From JANLYQ01 sp031365725 (GTDB lineage: Bacteria; Actinomycetota; Actinomycetes; JACCUZ01): DNA of 56,556 bases. Each line of letters opens with the position of its first letter. Positions within the stretch are counted from its first letter, which is position 1. The DNA is taken from the NCBI GenBank assembly GCA_031365725.1, contig JANLYQ010000067.1, positions 1-56,556 of the forward strand, written 5' to 3'. The notes under the pieces are model-generated. The model was not told the origin of the DNA. It saw only the letters and a program-made list of their open reading frames with translations, and searched no databases. The translations under genes and the position numbers were made by a program. Shown in pieces: positions 17,086 to 25,067 of the stretch.

Positions 17086-18290
17086 TGGCCAAACTCGCAG
17101 CCGTGCTCGGTCTCGGCAGCGTGTCGGCCAAACTGTTTAAGTTCGCCGAGCGTCTGCACGGCAATACGGTGGCCAGATTCGCCACCCTGATCGGGTTGAA
17201 CGATGTGGCAGTCAACAAGAGCGTTACCGTGCTGACCAGCGCGACGTTGGAGTTCCTTGAGAGCGGCAGCGGACACGCCGGGAACCAGGCCTGGAAGTGC
17301 GTTCGCGACCTGGAGTCCGCGGTGCAACGGCTTCCGCCGGCTCAGGTTGAAGCCGCGGCCTACGAGCTCGAGCGCTCCACCCAGATGTTGCTGAGCCAGG
17401 ATCCCGACCTGGCCAAACTGATTCTCGGCGACATCGAGAAGTACCGACTGACCCGACTGGCCCGGCTGGCCGAACGATGGGCCGAGCGACCGTCGGCCGC
17501 GTCAGGCATCATCGCGGCCTGGCGCCGTGGCGCCTATCTCGCCGGTGGCGACTTCCTGAAACTGTTCAAGCGCTTCGAGAAACTCGTTGGGCTCGACTCG
17601 CCTGCCGTCGTCAAGGCCAGCGCCTACATCCGGGACAACGCGGACAGCATCCGCTCTGCCGCGCAAGCGGCGCGGCAGGGTAACAAGGCGTCGTTGCTCG
17701 GTCACCTCTCCGGTGTTCGCGGGCTCCTGGGCGAGGGGTACGCGCTGGCGAGCCCCGTCTGGCGCGGCAGGTTTCGCGTCGCGTTGAAGGAGGCCAAGAA
17801 GGTCGCTCGGGACCTGGAGCCGGGCTGGGAGGCGCTCCCCCTCTCACAGCTGCAGAACGAGATCCGGCTTGCCACCAAGGAGGGCGCCGACCAGATCATC
17901 GTCCTGATCAACCGAACGAAGCAGCCGAAGGAGGCGATCATCTTCATCAGCGCGCAGGTGAAGACGGCAGAGACCAGTCAGGCGGTCACTCAGGTCATCC
18001 ACGACGTCTTTGCCCGTGAGATGGGGCCCGGCCTTCTGGAGTTCGTTTATCGAGGACAGCCGCAGGCGTTCAAACTGGTGCAGCACGAAGCAATCACGGC
18101 GCGCCGGTACATCCTCAACGCCGCCGAGAGTCGGATCCCCGGCGTCGATCTCGACCTGCTCCGCAAGCTGGGGGCCAATGTCTCCGAGGTCGTGCTCGAC
18201 ACCTCGGTGAGCCAGTTCTCACTACTCGCGATCCACATGATCGAAGACGGGCTCGCGGTGCTCAAGAAGACCGCTGCGTCCGTGCCCTGA
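17085..18290 (+). CDS. Unknown helical protein, second gene of cassette
   Basis: The ATG overlaps the preceding stop and gives 401 residues, largely helical and rich in Ala, Leu, Lys and Arg. The N-terminus (AAVLGLGSVSAKLFKFAERL) is weakly amphipathic. Residues about 265-310 contain a more beta-rich segment, GADQIIVLINRTK, followed by AIIFISAQVKTAETSQ. The II/VK arrangement vaguely recalls nuclease-like folds, but no complete catalytic set can be seen, so I assign no activity. No signal peptide or long hydrophobic segment is present. It is cotranslated with the first gene, and the third gene starts 46 bases downstream. Confidence 0.72.
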   Translation: MAKLAAVLGLGSVSAKLFKFAERLHGNTVARFATLIGLNDVAVNKSVTVLTSATLEFLESGSGHAGNQAWKCVRDLESAVQRLPPAQVEAAAYELERSTQMLLSQDPDLAKLILGDIEKYRLTRLARLAERWAERPSAASGIIAAWRRGAYLAGGDFLKLFKRFEKLVGLDSPAVVKASAYIRDNADSIRSAAQAARQGNKASLLGHLSGVRGLLGEGYALASPVWRGRFRVALKEAKKVARDLEPGWEALPLSQLQNEIRLATKEGADQIIVLINRTKQPKEAIIFISAQVKTAETSQAVTQVIHDVFAREMGPGLLEFVYRGQPQAFKLVQHEAITARRYILNAAESRIPGVDLDLLRKLGANVSEVVLDTSVSQFSLLAIHMIEDGLAVLKKTAASVP

Positions 18291-18336
18291 CTCTCGTGCC
18301 AGAGAAGAAGCCGTTGCTCAAGAGGGGAACCAGGCC

Positions 18337-21030
18337 ATGGACATCACCGAGTTCCGAGTCATCCGCACACCGGTCGCCGATGACCTCGGCAGCCTCACCC
18401 TGCCGATGCAGGTCTGCCCACCTGCGTCGGGCGACGGCGGAGCGGACCCCCACATCCCGCCACCGATCACGGTTTCGGAGCTGCCGGCCGAGTTCGGCGA
18501 CCGGGAACTCGACCCGCTCGAGCCGACGACACCCCGACAACTGGACACGCCCCTGCAGCGTTGCTACTACGTTGTCGCGGGTGCCAGCCTCGCGCTCGTT
18601 CGGGCCAACGACTGGATGTCCGGGCAGGACCTCTTCGATCGGGTCGTCGCGCTGCGGCACGCGGCCACCATCGATGATGCCGACTGGCCCCTAGCCATCC
18701 AGGTCGCGCAGATCTGCCTAACGGACCGCATCGTCGCCGCGATCGAGGCGAACGACCCAGCGGAGTACGTCCGGGCCACCGACCTGACCCGTCTGGCTCT
18801 GGTGTGCGACCTCGTCGCGCGCGACGAGGCGAAACTGCGCCAGCTCCACGAGACCCAGGTCTCTGCGCTGGTGACCGGGCGGGGGGTCATCCTTCCCGCG
18901 GGGGTCGCCGCCGCCCTCAAGGACCGATCGCGGGTCAAGCTGATCCGCGACGCTACTGTCTCCGACCTGCACGTCATCCGGAGAGAGTGGTCCTGCTACG
19001 TCCTGGGCGAGGTCGCCAACATCCGCAACGTCATGGCGGGCGAGACGTTCTCGCTCACCAATACCAAGCTCGACGAGCAGGAGGCGATCGGCACCACCGA
19101 GGCCACGCAACAGGTGTCCACCGAGCAGGAAGACTCCAGCAAGCTGTCCACCGAGCTCAGCCAAGAGGTCAGCACCCAGATCAACCTCGCGGTGAACGGC
19201 CACTTCGACGCCTCGGTGCAATACAAGACACCCGTCGCGACGATCAACATCGGCGGCGGCGCCGACGTCAGCCTGTCACTCCAGCGAAGCGAGAAGTTCG
19301 CTAGCAAGGTCGCCCGCGAAGCGGTGACCCGGGCGGTCCGCAAGGTCGACACCCGTACCCGGGAGACCCAGTCGACTCGAGAACTGCACCGAAGCGAGGA
19401 CGTCACCCACTACGAGGTCTCGAACAAGGGGGACAATCTGCACGCGGTGTACCGCTGGGTCGATCGGGTGGACCGCTATCAGCTCTTCCGCTATCCCGAA
19501 CGGCTGCAGCTCGAGTTCCAGCTGCCGGAGCCGGCCGAGTTCTACCGAACGCGCACCAAGTCCAGCGCGCAGACCGCGGCGGGCGTGGACAAGCCACCGG
19601 AGAAGTTCGACGTCTCCTTGGACGACATCAGGGCTGACAACCTCACGACCCTGGCCGCCACCTATCAGGCGTCAAACCTGCCCTCGGTGCCGGACGAGCA
19701 CATCAGCCTGACCCGGACGATCACGATTGACATCGCCAAGGAGGCGCTCCCGGACACCAGCACCCAGCTCAACGCGCCGAGCCAGTCCAAGGAGCTGGAC
19801 ATCCCGATCCCGACCAGCTATTGCGCCACCGGCGTGACGTACTCCGGGCACGGTTACCCGATCTGGGCGAAATGGCGCGAGGGATCGACGACGGTCAGCG
19901 CCGACGTCGAGGGCTTCCACAGCGGGTTCGCCGCCGTGTCGGCCGGCGACCGCACGATCGTCGACTGGGTCGGCGGGTATCGACGGGCGGGAGGAGGGGG
20001 GCTGGAGTTCTACACCAGCTACGGAGACAATCGTGACAAAGGCTCGGTCGGCGCAATTCAGGTCACCGACCAGGCGCTGAGCCTGCCGGTGCGCAGTGCG
20101 CCCTACGGTCGGGCAACCTTGGTCATCGGGCAGGACACGGACAACAACTTGCAGCCCGACGCCTCCGCCATCATCCCGTTCGACCCCGGCGTGAGCCTGT
20201 CGCTCAAGGTGGGCGTCAGCACCGCAGGGCTGGCCGGCTGCATCGTCACCTTCCTGGTCACCTGCGCCAGGACCGACCAGGCGCTGCTTGCCTGGCAGAT
20301 GAGCGTGTACGACGCGCTCTTCTCGGCCTGGAACCAGTGGAAGAAGGACTACGAGTCAGCGCAACTTCGCAAGGCGGTCACCGGCGGCACCGGTAGCGAC
20401 GCCGGCAGCAGCACCCGCAACGACGAGGTCATTCGCGAGGAGCTGAAGCGCCAGGTGATCAGCTGGCTGCTGAACGAGGAGGACTTCGCGGGGCGCCCTG
20501 CCCTGTCGGGTCACGAGAATGCGGCGCACTTCCGAAGCATCGACTTCGACCTGGCCCGCCAGAGCGCTTCCACCATCCAGTTCCTGGAGCAGGCCTTCGA
20601 GTGGGGCAACCTGATGTACATGTTCTACCCCTACTACTGGGCCGATTCCGGTTCGTGGGAGTCGCTCGCCCAGCTCACCGCCAACGACCCGGAGTTCGAG
20701 CGATTCTTGCGCGCAGGGTCGGCTCGCGTGGTCGTTGCGGCCCGGCCGGGCTTCAACGACGCGGTGAAGAACTGGCTGCAGTTCCAGGTGCCGTTCCTCA
20801 CCGGGCAGCTGCCGGCGATCGACGACCCGCTGCACATCGCCATCGATCGTGAGATCCGCGACCTGACGGCTCCCTGGGCGGGCGGTATCGCTGAGGACTG
20901 GTGGGAGTCCCGTGTCACCACCACGATGCTCTACCTGGAGGAGAACGCTGCCATGCCGATCAAGAACGATGCAGCGGTCCTTCCGGTCGCGAAGAACGAG
21001 GTGTACAAGCCGAAGGCGATCAGTGCCTGA
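18337..21030 (+). CDS. Unknown 897-residue protein, third gene of cassette
   Basis: The ATG follows an AGAGGGGA site. About residues 210-240 read RREWSCYVLGEVANIRNVMA, then a long Ser/Thr/Glu-rich heptad-like stretch (STEQEDSSKLSTELSQEVST) leads to a beta-rich segment (VATINIGGGADVSLSLQ). Next come a charged helical segment and, near 372, VYRWVDRVDRYQLFRYPERL with QLEFQLPEPAEFYR. A beta-sandwich-like middle follows, then one strongly hydrophobic segment (about 630-645, AGLAGCIVTFLVTCA). The C-terminal third is Trp/Tyr-rich (GNLMYMFYPYYWADSGSW). The layout resembles large structural or injection-associated proteins I have seen described from other bacteria, but I cannot name a family. No catalytic motif is evident. 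Confidence 0.78.
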   Translation: MDITEFRVIRTPVADDLGSLTLPMQVCPPASGDGGADPHIPPPITVSELPAEFGDRELDPLEPTTPRQLDTPLQRCYYVVAGASLALVRANDWMSGQDLFDRVVALRHAATIDDADWPLAIQVAQICLTDRIVAAIEANDPAEYVRATDLTRLALVCDLVARDEAKLRQLHETQVSALVTGRGVILPAGVAAALKDRSRVKLIRDATVSDLHVIRREWSCYVLGEVANIRNVMAGETFSLTNTKLDEQEAIGTTEATQQVSTEQEDSSKLSTELSQEVSTQINLAVNGHFDASVQYKTPVATINIGGGADVSLSLQRSEKFASKVAREAVTRAVRKVDTRTRETQSTRELHRSEDVTHYEVSNKGDNLHAVYRWVDRVDRYQLFRYPERLQLEFQLPEPAEFYRTRTKSSAQTAAGVDKPPEKFDVSLDDIRADNLTTLAATYQASNLPSVPDEHISLTRTITIDIAKEALPDTSTQLNAPSQSKELDIPIPTSYCATGVTYSGHGYPIWAKWREGSTTVSADVEGFHSGFAAVSAGDRTIVDWVGGYRRAGGGGLEFYTSYGDNRDKGSVGAIQVTDQALSLPVRSAPYGRATLVIGQDTDNNLQPDASAIIPFDPGVSLSLKVGVSTAGLAGCIVTFLVTCARTDQALLAWQMSVYDALFSAWNQWKKDYESAQLRKAVTGGTGSDAGSSTRNDEVIREELKRQVISWLLNEEDFAGRPALSGHENAAHFRSIDFDLARQSASTIQFLEQAFEWGNLMYMFYPYYWADSGSWESLAQLTANDPEFERFLRAGSARVVVAARPGFNDAVKNWLQFQVPFLTGQLPAIDDPLHIAIDREIRDLTAPWAGGIAEDWWESRVTTTMLYLEENAAMPIKNDAAVLPVAKNEVYKPKAISA

Positions 21031-21332
21031 ACGACCGGCGGGAGCGGGCTGTCATACTGCGGCCACGAGATCTTTGTCCCGGCACCTGATGAATCGTGCT
21101 CGCTCCTGACCCAGCGCCTACTCGGTAAGGCCTCTGCAGGGCAGATCTGGCGTACAGATGGCTTCTGAATGACGCAATCCGGCGCGGCGCGCTCAAGACC
21201 ATCGCCGACGTCGAGTACGGCACCGTGGGATGGGTCGACTGGTCAACAATCAGCACTGCACTCCAGCCTCGACATGGCGACCCAATCAACATTGCCGGGC
21301 GTGACTGCCCGTACTTGGTGCGTGGAGGTCTG
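21031..21332. other. Downstream flank of cassette, no gene
   Basis: About 300 bases after the third cassette gene hold no supported frame or RNA gene. They lead directly into an IstB remnant on the other strand. Confidence 0.45.
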
Positions 21333-21536
21333 CTACCGGCGTTTCACGGCGACCTCAGCTCGTCGGGCTGTACGCCCGAGGTGGACGTAGCCAAGCTCGT
21401 CGAGGCTGAGCAGGTCGAGCCGGGCGTAGCGGCCCACGACGCGTGAGGGCTGCTTGTGGTCTGCGGCTTCAGTGAGTTCGTTGACCAGGGCGGCGGTGGT
21501 GACGTAGCGGACCCGTCGCCCTTGCTCGGCTGCGGC
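21333..21536 (-). pseudogene. IstB (IS21 helper ATPase) fragment, inverted
   Basis: The minus strand reads AAAEQGRRVRYVTTAALVNE, then RVVGRYARLDLLSLDELGYVHL, which is the Walker-B-containing middle of IstB (LLxLDELGYV). It then runs out of homology and stops. The Walker A region is missing upstream. It covers the part of IstB just before the segment present at 14901-15050, but on the opposite strand. It is a non-functional remnant. Confidence 0.72.
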
Positions 21537-22074
21537 GGTACCCGGGTTTGTCCGATGAACGGTGTAAGTGGCGTTCATCGTGTAAGAGGTTCTCTGCTTC
21601 TGGTATGCGGTCGGCGAAGGTGACGGCGAACACGTTCAGGGCCGGCTTCCACTGGGTAACCCGTCGTGCCTGACCGGTGCCCTTGGGGTCCATCGACCTG
21701 GTCACCAGGTAGAGGGTCTGGACCGCCCCGCGACTTCTAGGCGTACGTCGCCCCACACCCGGCTCGCCGTCGCCATCCCGCTAGCACGGTCGATTTGTCC
21801 GCACCAGTAGCGTGGCAGGGGCGACCTCCCGAAAGAGGTCGCTTACGGGAATCATTTGCGGGAGCACCGAAGATCACCACGGTCCCGGGAAGCGGAGAAT
21901 GCTGCAGGACCCGTGCGGTAAGTCCCTCGGGAAAGGGCCGTCTACCGGGGCAGGATCCGATTCTCTCGGCACCGGTCCGCGCCGTCCTGGTACATGACAG
22001 ATCCTCACCGCGCCAAGTCGGGCTGACTACTCAGGAGCACGAGCGAGACGACGTCCCCCACGAGGAATAGTCAA
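21537..22074. other. Remnant-rich gap with a hairpin
   Basis: No intact gene is supported. A minus-strand frame around 21600-21680 (RVTQWKPALNVFAVTFADR) looks like a shred of a mobile-element protein that I cannot identify. GCGACCTC/GAGGTCGC at 21821-21842 forms a perfect 8-bp stem with a CCGAAA loop. The surrounding GC-rich purine-rich sequence may be a structured RNA or intron scar, but no diagnostic core motif was found. Confidence 0.35.
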
Positions 22075-23489
22075 GACCTGTGGTTCGGGGTGTCATGCGA
22101 CTTGTTGATCACCTCCTGATTCGCCGGGTCGTTCGACGAGGATGCCTCGGTCGAAACGCGCTCCCGCTCGGACCAGCGCAACGAGGTGGGGTGCGTTCAC
22201 CGCCCGCCGCCTGGCTTGGGCGGACTCGATCAGCTTGAACGCCATCGCCACACCCGCAGCGCGGGAGCTGGGTCCCTTGGTCACGCGCTGCCGCAGACGG
22301 ACGGTGGCAAAGGTCGACTCGATCGGGTTGGTGGTGCGCAGGTGGATCCAGTGCTCGGCCGGGTAGTCGTAGAACGCCAGCAGCACTTCGAGGTCGTCGG
22401 TGATCTTGCTGGCTGCCTTGGGCCACTTGACCCCGTAGTCGGCCGCGAACGCCAGGGCCGCGGCCTCTGCGTGCGTGCGGTCCTCGGCATTCCAGATCTC
22501 GGCCAGGGCGGCCTTCGCGCCCGGCTGGGCCGACTTCGGCAGCGCGTTGAGCACGTTGGCGATCTTGTGGAACCAGCAGCGCTGCTCGCGGGTGTCGGGG
22601 AACACCTCGCGCACCGCGGCCCAGAACCCGAGCGCGCCGTCACCGACGGCGAGCACCGGCGCGGCCATCCCGCGGCGCTTAGCCGAGCGGAGCAGGTCGG
22701 CCCAGGACTCGCTCGACTCGCGGTGCCCGTCGTCCAGGGCGATCAGCTCCTTGGTGCCGTCGGCGCGGACCCCGATCATCACCAGCAGGCACACCTTGTC
22801 CTGCGCCAGGCGGACCTTGAGGTGGATCCCGTCGACCCAGACGTACACGTAGTCGGGGCCCGCCAGCGAACGCTTGTTGAAGGCCGTCGCCTCGTCCTGC
22901 CACTGCGTGGTGAGCCGGGTGATCGTGGCCGCCGACAGGCCGGCATCCGAGCCCAGAAACTGCTCCAGCGCCGGCGCAAAGTCGTTGCTGGACAGGCCAT
23001 GCAGGTACAGCAGCGGCAACACCTCGGCCACCCGCGGGGACTTGCGCGACCAGGCAGGCAGGATCGCCGAGGCGAACCGCCTGCGCTGACCCGTTGCCTG
23101 GTCGGTGCGCTTGTCGTTGACCCGCGGCGCCCGCACCGGCACCGCACCAGCCGCCGTCGTCACTTCGCGGGCGTCGTGGTGTCCGTTGCGGACCACCAAC
23201 CGACGGCCGCGCTCGTCGAGCTGGTCGGCGTGCGCCTCGACATAGGCAGCGACCTCGGCCTGCAACGCCGCAGCAAGCATCTGCCGAGCGCCGTCGCGGA
23301 CGATCTCATCGAGCAGCGAACCGCTCGCCTCGTTGGACTCGATCCCTTCCTGGACTACCTTGAACACGGGCGTACCTTCCCGAACCAGCGCGCCAACGCC
23401 GGTCCTGATCAGAGTTGCTTCGACCTGACGATCATCCACGGGAAGGTGCGCTCGTTCACGTCACCTGGCCGAGGGCCATCCACAGGTTC
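22075..23489 (-). mobile_element. IS256-family element
   Basis: The 1.4-kb element carries one intact Mutator-type transposase on the minus strand. The ends share an inverted repeat: GACCTGTGG at 22075 and CCACAGGTTC ending at 23489. I see no convincing 8-9-bp target duplication, so the exact termini are approximate, or flanking DNA has been rearranged. Confidence 0.8.
22093..23439 (-). CDS. IS256-family (Mutator) transposase
   Basis: The 448-residue protein has a complete IS256 layout: an N-terminal DNA-binding region (LLDEIVRDGARQMLAAALQAE), VYVWVDGIHLKVRL holding the first catalytic Asp, PVLAVGDGALGFWAAVREV holding the second, the CWFHKIANVLNALPK motif, and the C-terminal Glu in RTTNPIESTFATVRLR. 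No frameshift or premature stop is visible, so it may be active. It is transcribed toward the IstB remnant. The long open frames on the opposite strand are shadows. Confidence 0.95.
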   Translation of the reverse strand: MDDRQVEATLIRTGVGALVREGTPVFKVVQEGIESNEASGSLLDEIVRDGARQMLAAALQAEVAAYVEAHADQLDERGRRLVVRNGHHDAREVTTAAGAVPVRAPRVNDKRTDQATGQRRRFASAILPAWSRKSPRVAEVLPLLYLHGLSSNDFAPALEQFLGSDAGLSAATITRLTTQWQDEATAFNKRSLAGPDYVYVWVDGIHLKVRLAQDKVCLLVMIGVRADGTKELIALDDGHRESSESWADLLRSAKRRGMAAPVLAVGDGALGFWAAVREVFPDTREQRCWFHKIANVLNALPKSAQPGAKAALAEIWNAEDRTHAEAAALAFAADYGVKWPKAASKITDDLEVLLAFYDYPAEHWIHLRTTNPIESTFATVRLRQRVTKGPSSRAAGVAMAFKLIESAQARRRAVNAPHLVALVRAGARFDRGILVERPGESGGDQQVA

Positions 23490-23576
23490 TGATCATTGCT
23501 CCGCTACAAGCGGATCCGGAGAGTCCGGGAGCGCATCGATGACCGGTCACCGAGCCTTGCTGACAAACTGTAAACC

Positions 23577-24044
23577 GTGATCAGCTGCTGGCAGGGTGCG
23601 CCGCGGTCGGTGCGCATGACTGCCCTGGCTTTCGTGGTCGTTCTGGCCTACGGCACCGCCGTCCACGTGCTGCAACTGGTGGCCAGCGGCTTCAACCCCT
23701 ACCCCGACCTGCCGGGCTGGCTCAGGGTCTACTTCACCGCTCTGACGGTCCTCGACCCTCTCGCTGCCGTGCTGCTCGCCCGGCGCCGCCGCAGCGGCGT
23801 GGTCCTTGCGGTGGTGGTGCTCGTCTCCGACGCCGCGGCCAACGGTTTCGCGATTTACGTCCTTGATCGCGCTGTGGGCTTCACGGCCGGTCGCGTCGGT
23901 CACACAGTGATTGCGATGCTCGCGACCGGCGTGTGTGCCGCAGCCCCGCAGCTTTGGCGTAACGCCTCACCCCTACAGCGTTCACCGCTGAAAGATCGAC
24001 CTGCGGTCAACTCTTCTCCAGCTCCTCGGCGAGCATCACGATGA
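23577..24044 (+). CDS. Small membrane protein of unknown function
   Basis: From a GTG at 23577 the 155-residue protein has about four hydrophobic helices (MTALAFVVVLAYGTAVHVL; YFTALTVLDPLAAVLLA; GVVLAVVVLVSDAAANGF; HTVIAMLATGVCAAAPQL) and a short basic tail. It resembles small actinomycete membrane proteins without assigned function. It sits 88 bases after the IS256 end. Its 3' end overlaps the end of the convergent VOC fragment, so the last residues may not be original. Confidence 0.6.
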   Translation: MISCWQGAPRSVRMTALAFVVVLAYGTAVHVLQLVASGFNPYPDLPGWLRVYFTALTVLDPLAAVLLARRRRSGVVLAVVVLVSDAAANGFAIYVLDRAVGFTAGRVGHTVIAMLATGVCAAAPQLWRNASPLQRSPLKDRPAVNSSPAPRRASR

Positions 24045-24198
24045 TGCCGCTGGGGCTGCGGAGGTAGGTGAGCTTGTAGACGTCCCCGTATGTCGCAACG
24101 ACGCACAGCGGGTGACAGCCGTGCCTCGCGGCGATCTCCAGGGCCTCGTCGATGTCGTCGACCGCTGACATGAGGACACGAGCGAAGGTCCCGGTCAC
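24007..24198 (-). pseudogene. C-terminal fragment of a VOC/glyoxalase-like protein
   Basis: The 63-residue frame reads HGCHPLCVVATYGDVYKLTY, then LRSPSGIIVMLAEELEKS. The ending is typical of VOC superfamily proteins (DPxGxxxELxE). Only the last beta-alpha-beta half is present; the first metal-binding half is missing, because the sequence upstream switches to a serine-hydrolase remnant on the other strand. It is a broken gene. Confidence 0.5.
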
Positions 24199-24936
24199 GG
24201 GCAGTACGGATCGCCAGCAACACCATGATGTTCACCGCGATGGTCGTCCTCCAGCTGGTCGGCGAAGGCAGGGTCGAGCTCGACGCACCGATCGAGCGCT
24301 GCCTGCCGAGGCTGGTCCGCGGGAAGGGCATCGATGGCCGCAAGATCACCATCCGGCAGCTGCTTCAGCACAACTACACGCTGGCCGGTCTGCTCGTGCA
24401 GAAGGTGACAGGTCGGCCCATCGGCGAGGAGATCACCCGTCGGATCATCGACCGGATCGGCCTGCGGCGTACCTACTGGCCCAGCACCGGCAACCAGAAC
24501 ATCCGGGAAAGGCACCCGCACGGCTACTACGCAGCGAAGCCGGGATCTCCGCTGGTGGATGTCACTGTCATGGACCCGTCGCTGGGCGGGGGCAGGACAG
24601 CTGATCTCCACGCCCAGTGACCTCCTGAAGTTCATGACCGCGTTGTTGGGAGGCAAGCTGCTCCCTGCGGCACAGCTCAACCAGATGCAGGTCACCGTGC
24701 CGGCTCCCGACTTCGATGTCTCCGGAGACTCGTCGTACGGCCTGGGGATTGCCAGCTTCACGCTCAGCTGCGGCGGCATCGCCTGGACTCATGGTGGCGA
24801 CATTCCGGGTTACGAGACCCGCAACGCCGTCACCACCGATGGTCGTGGCGCGGCCATCGCGGGGACAGCGCCGCCCACTGCGCTACCAGCCGCGCGACAC
24901 GTTGCCGACGCTCTGGACGCCGCGCTCTGCACGTGA
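24195..24936 (+). pseudogene. Decayed serine hydrolase (beta-lactamase/DD-peptidase family)
   Basis: The fragment begins inside the SxxK region: the frame reads IASNTMMFTAMVVLQLVGEG where active relatives have SNTKMFTA, so the catalytic Lys is Met. The next part, ITIRQLLQHNYTLAGLLVQK, lacks the usual segment between the LLxHTSG and NYxLLG motifs, an internal deletion that includes the YxN-type motif region. Near 24595 the frame shifts. The C-terminal part (STPSDLLKFMTALLGGKLLP, SYGLGIASF, AWTHGGDIPGY) continues to 24936. Four separate defects mark it as a pseudogene. Confidence 0.82.
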
Positions 24937-25067
24937 GAACCCCCGGGGGGCACCGGACCTGGTCGGGTGCGGTGCCACCCGGTCACGTTGGGCGTTGGCG
25001 GTCCTCGCGGTGACGCGGGATCGCGGTGACCCGTCGGTCTGTCACAGCACCAGCGTGACGAAGAGCG

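Noticed and set aside
21795..22070. A 91-codon plus-strand frame before IS256
   Set aside because: No ribosome binding site, no motif, and the frame crosses the hairpin; composition is not coding-like.
22186..23580. A 464-codon plus-strand frame opposite the IS256 transposase
   Set aside because: The minus-strand transposase has all catalytic motifs; the plus-strand product has none and ends beyond the IS border.
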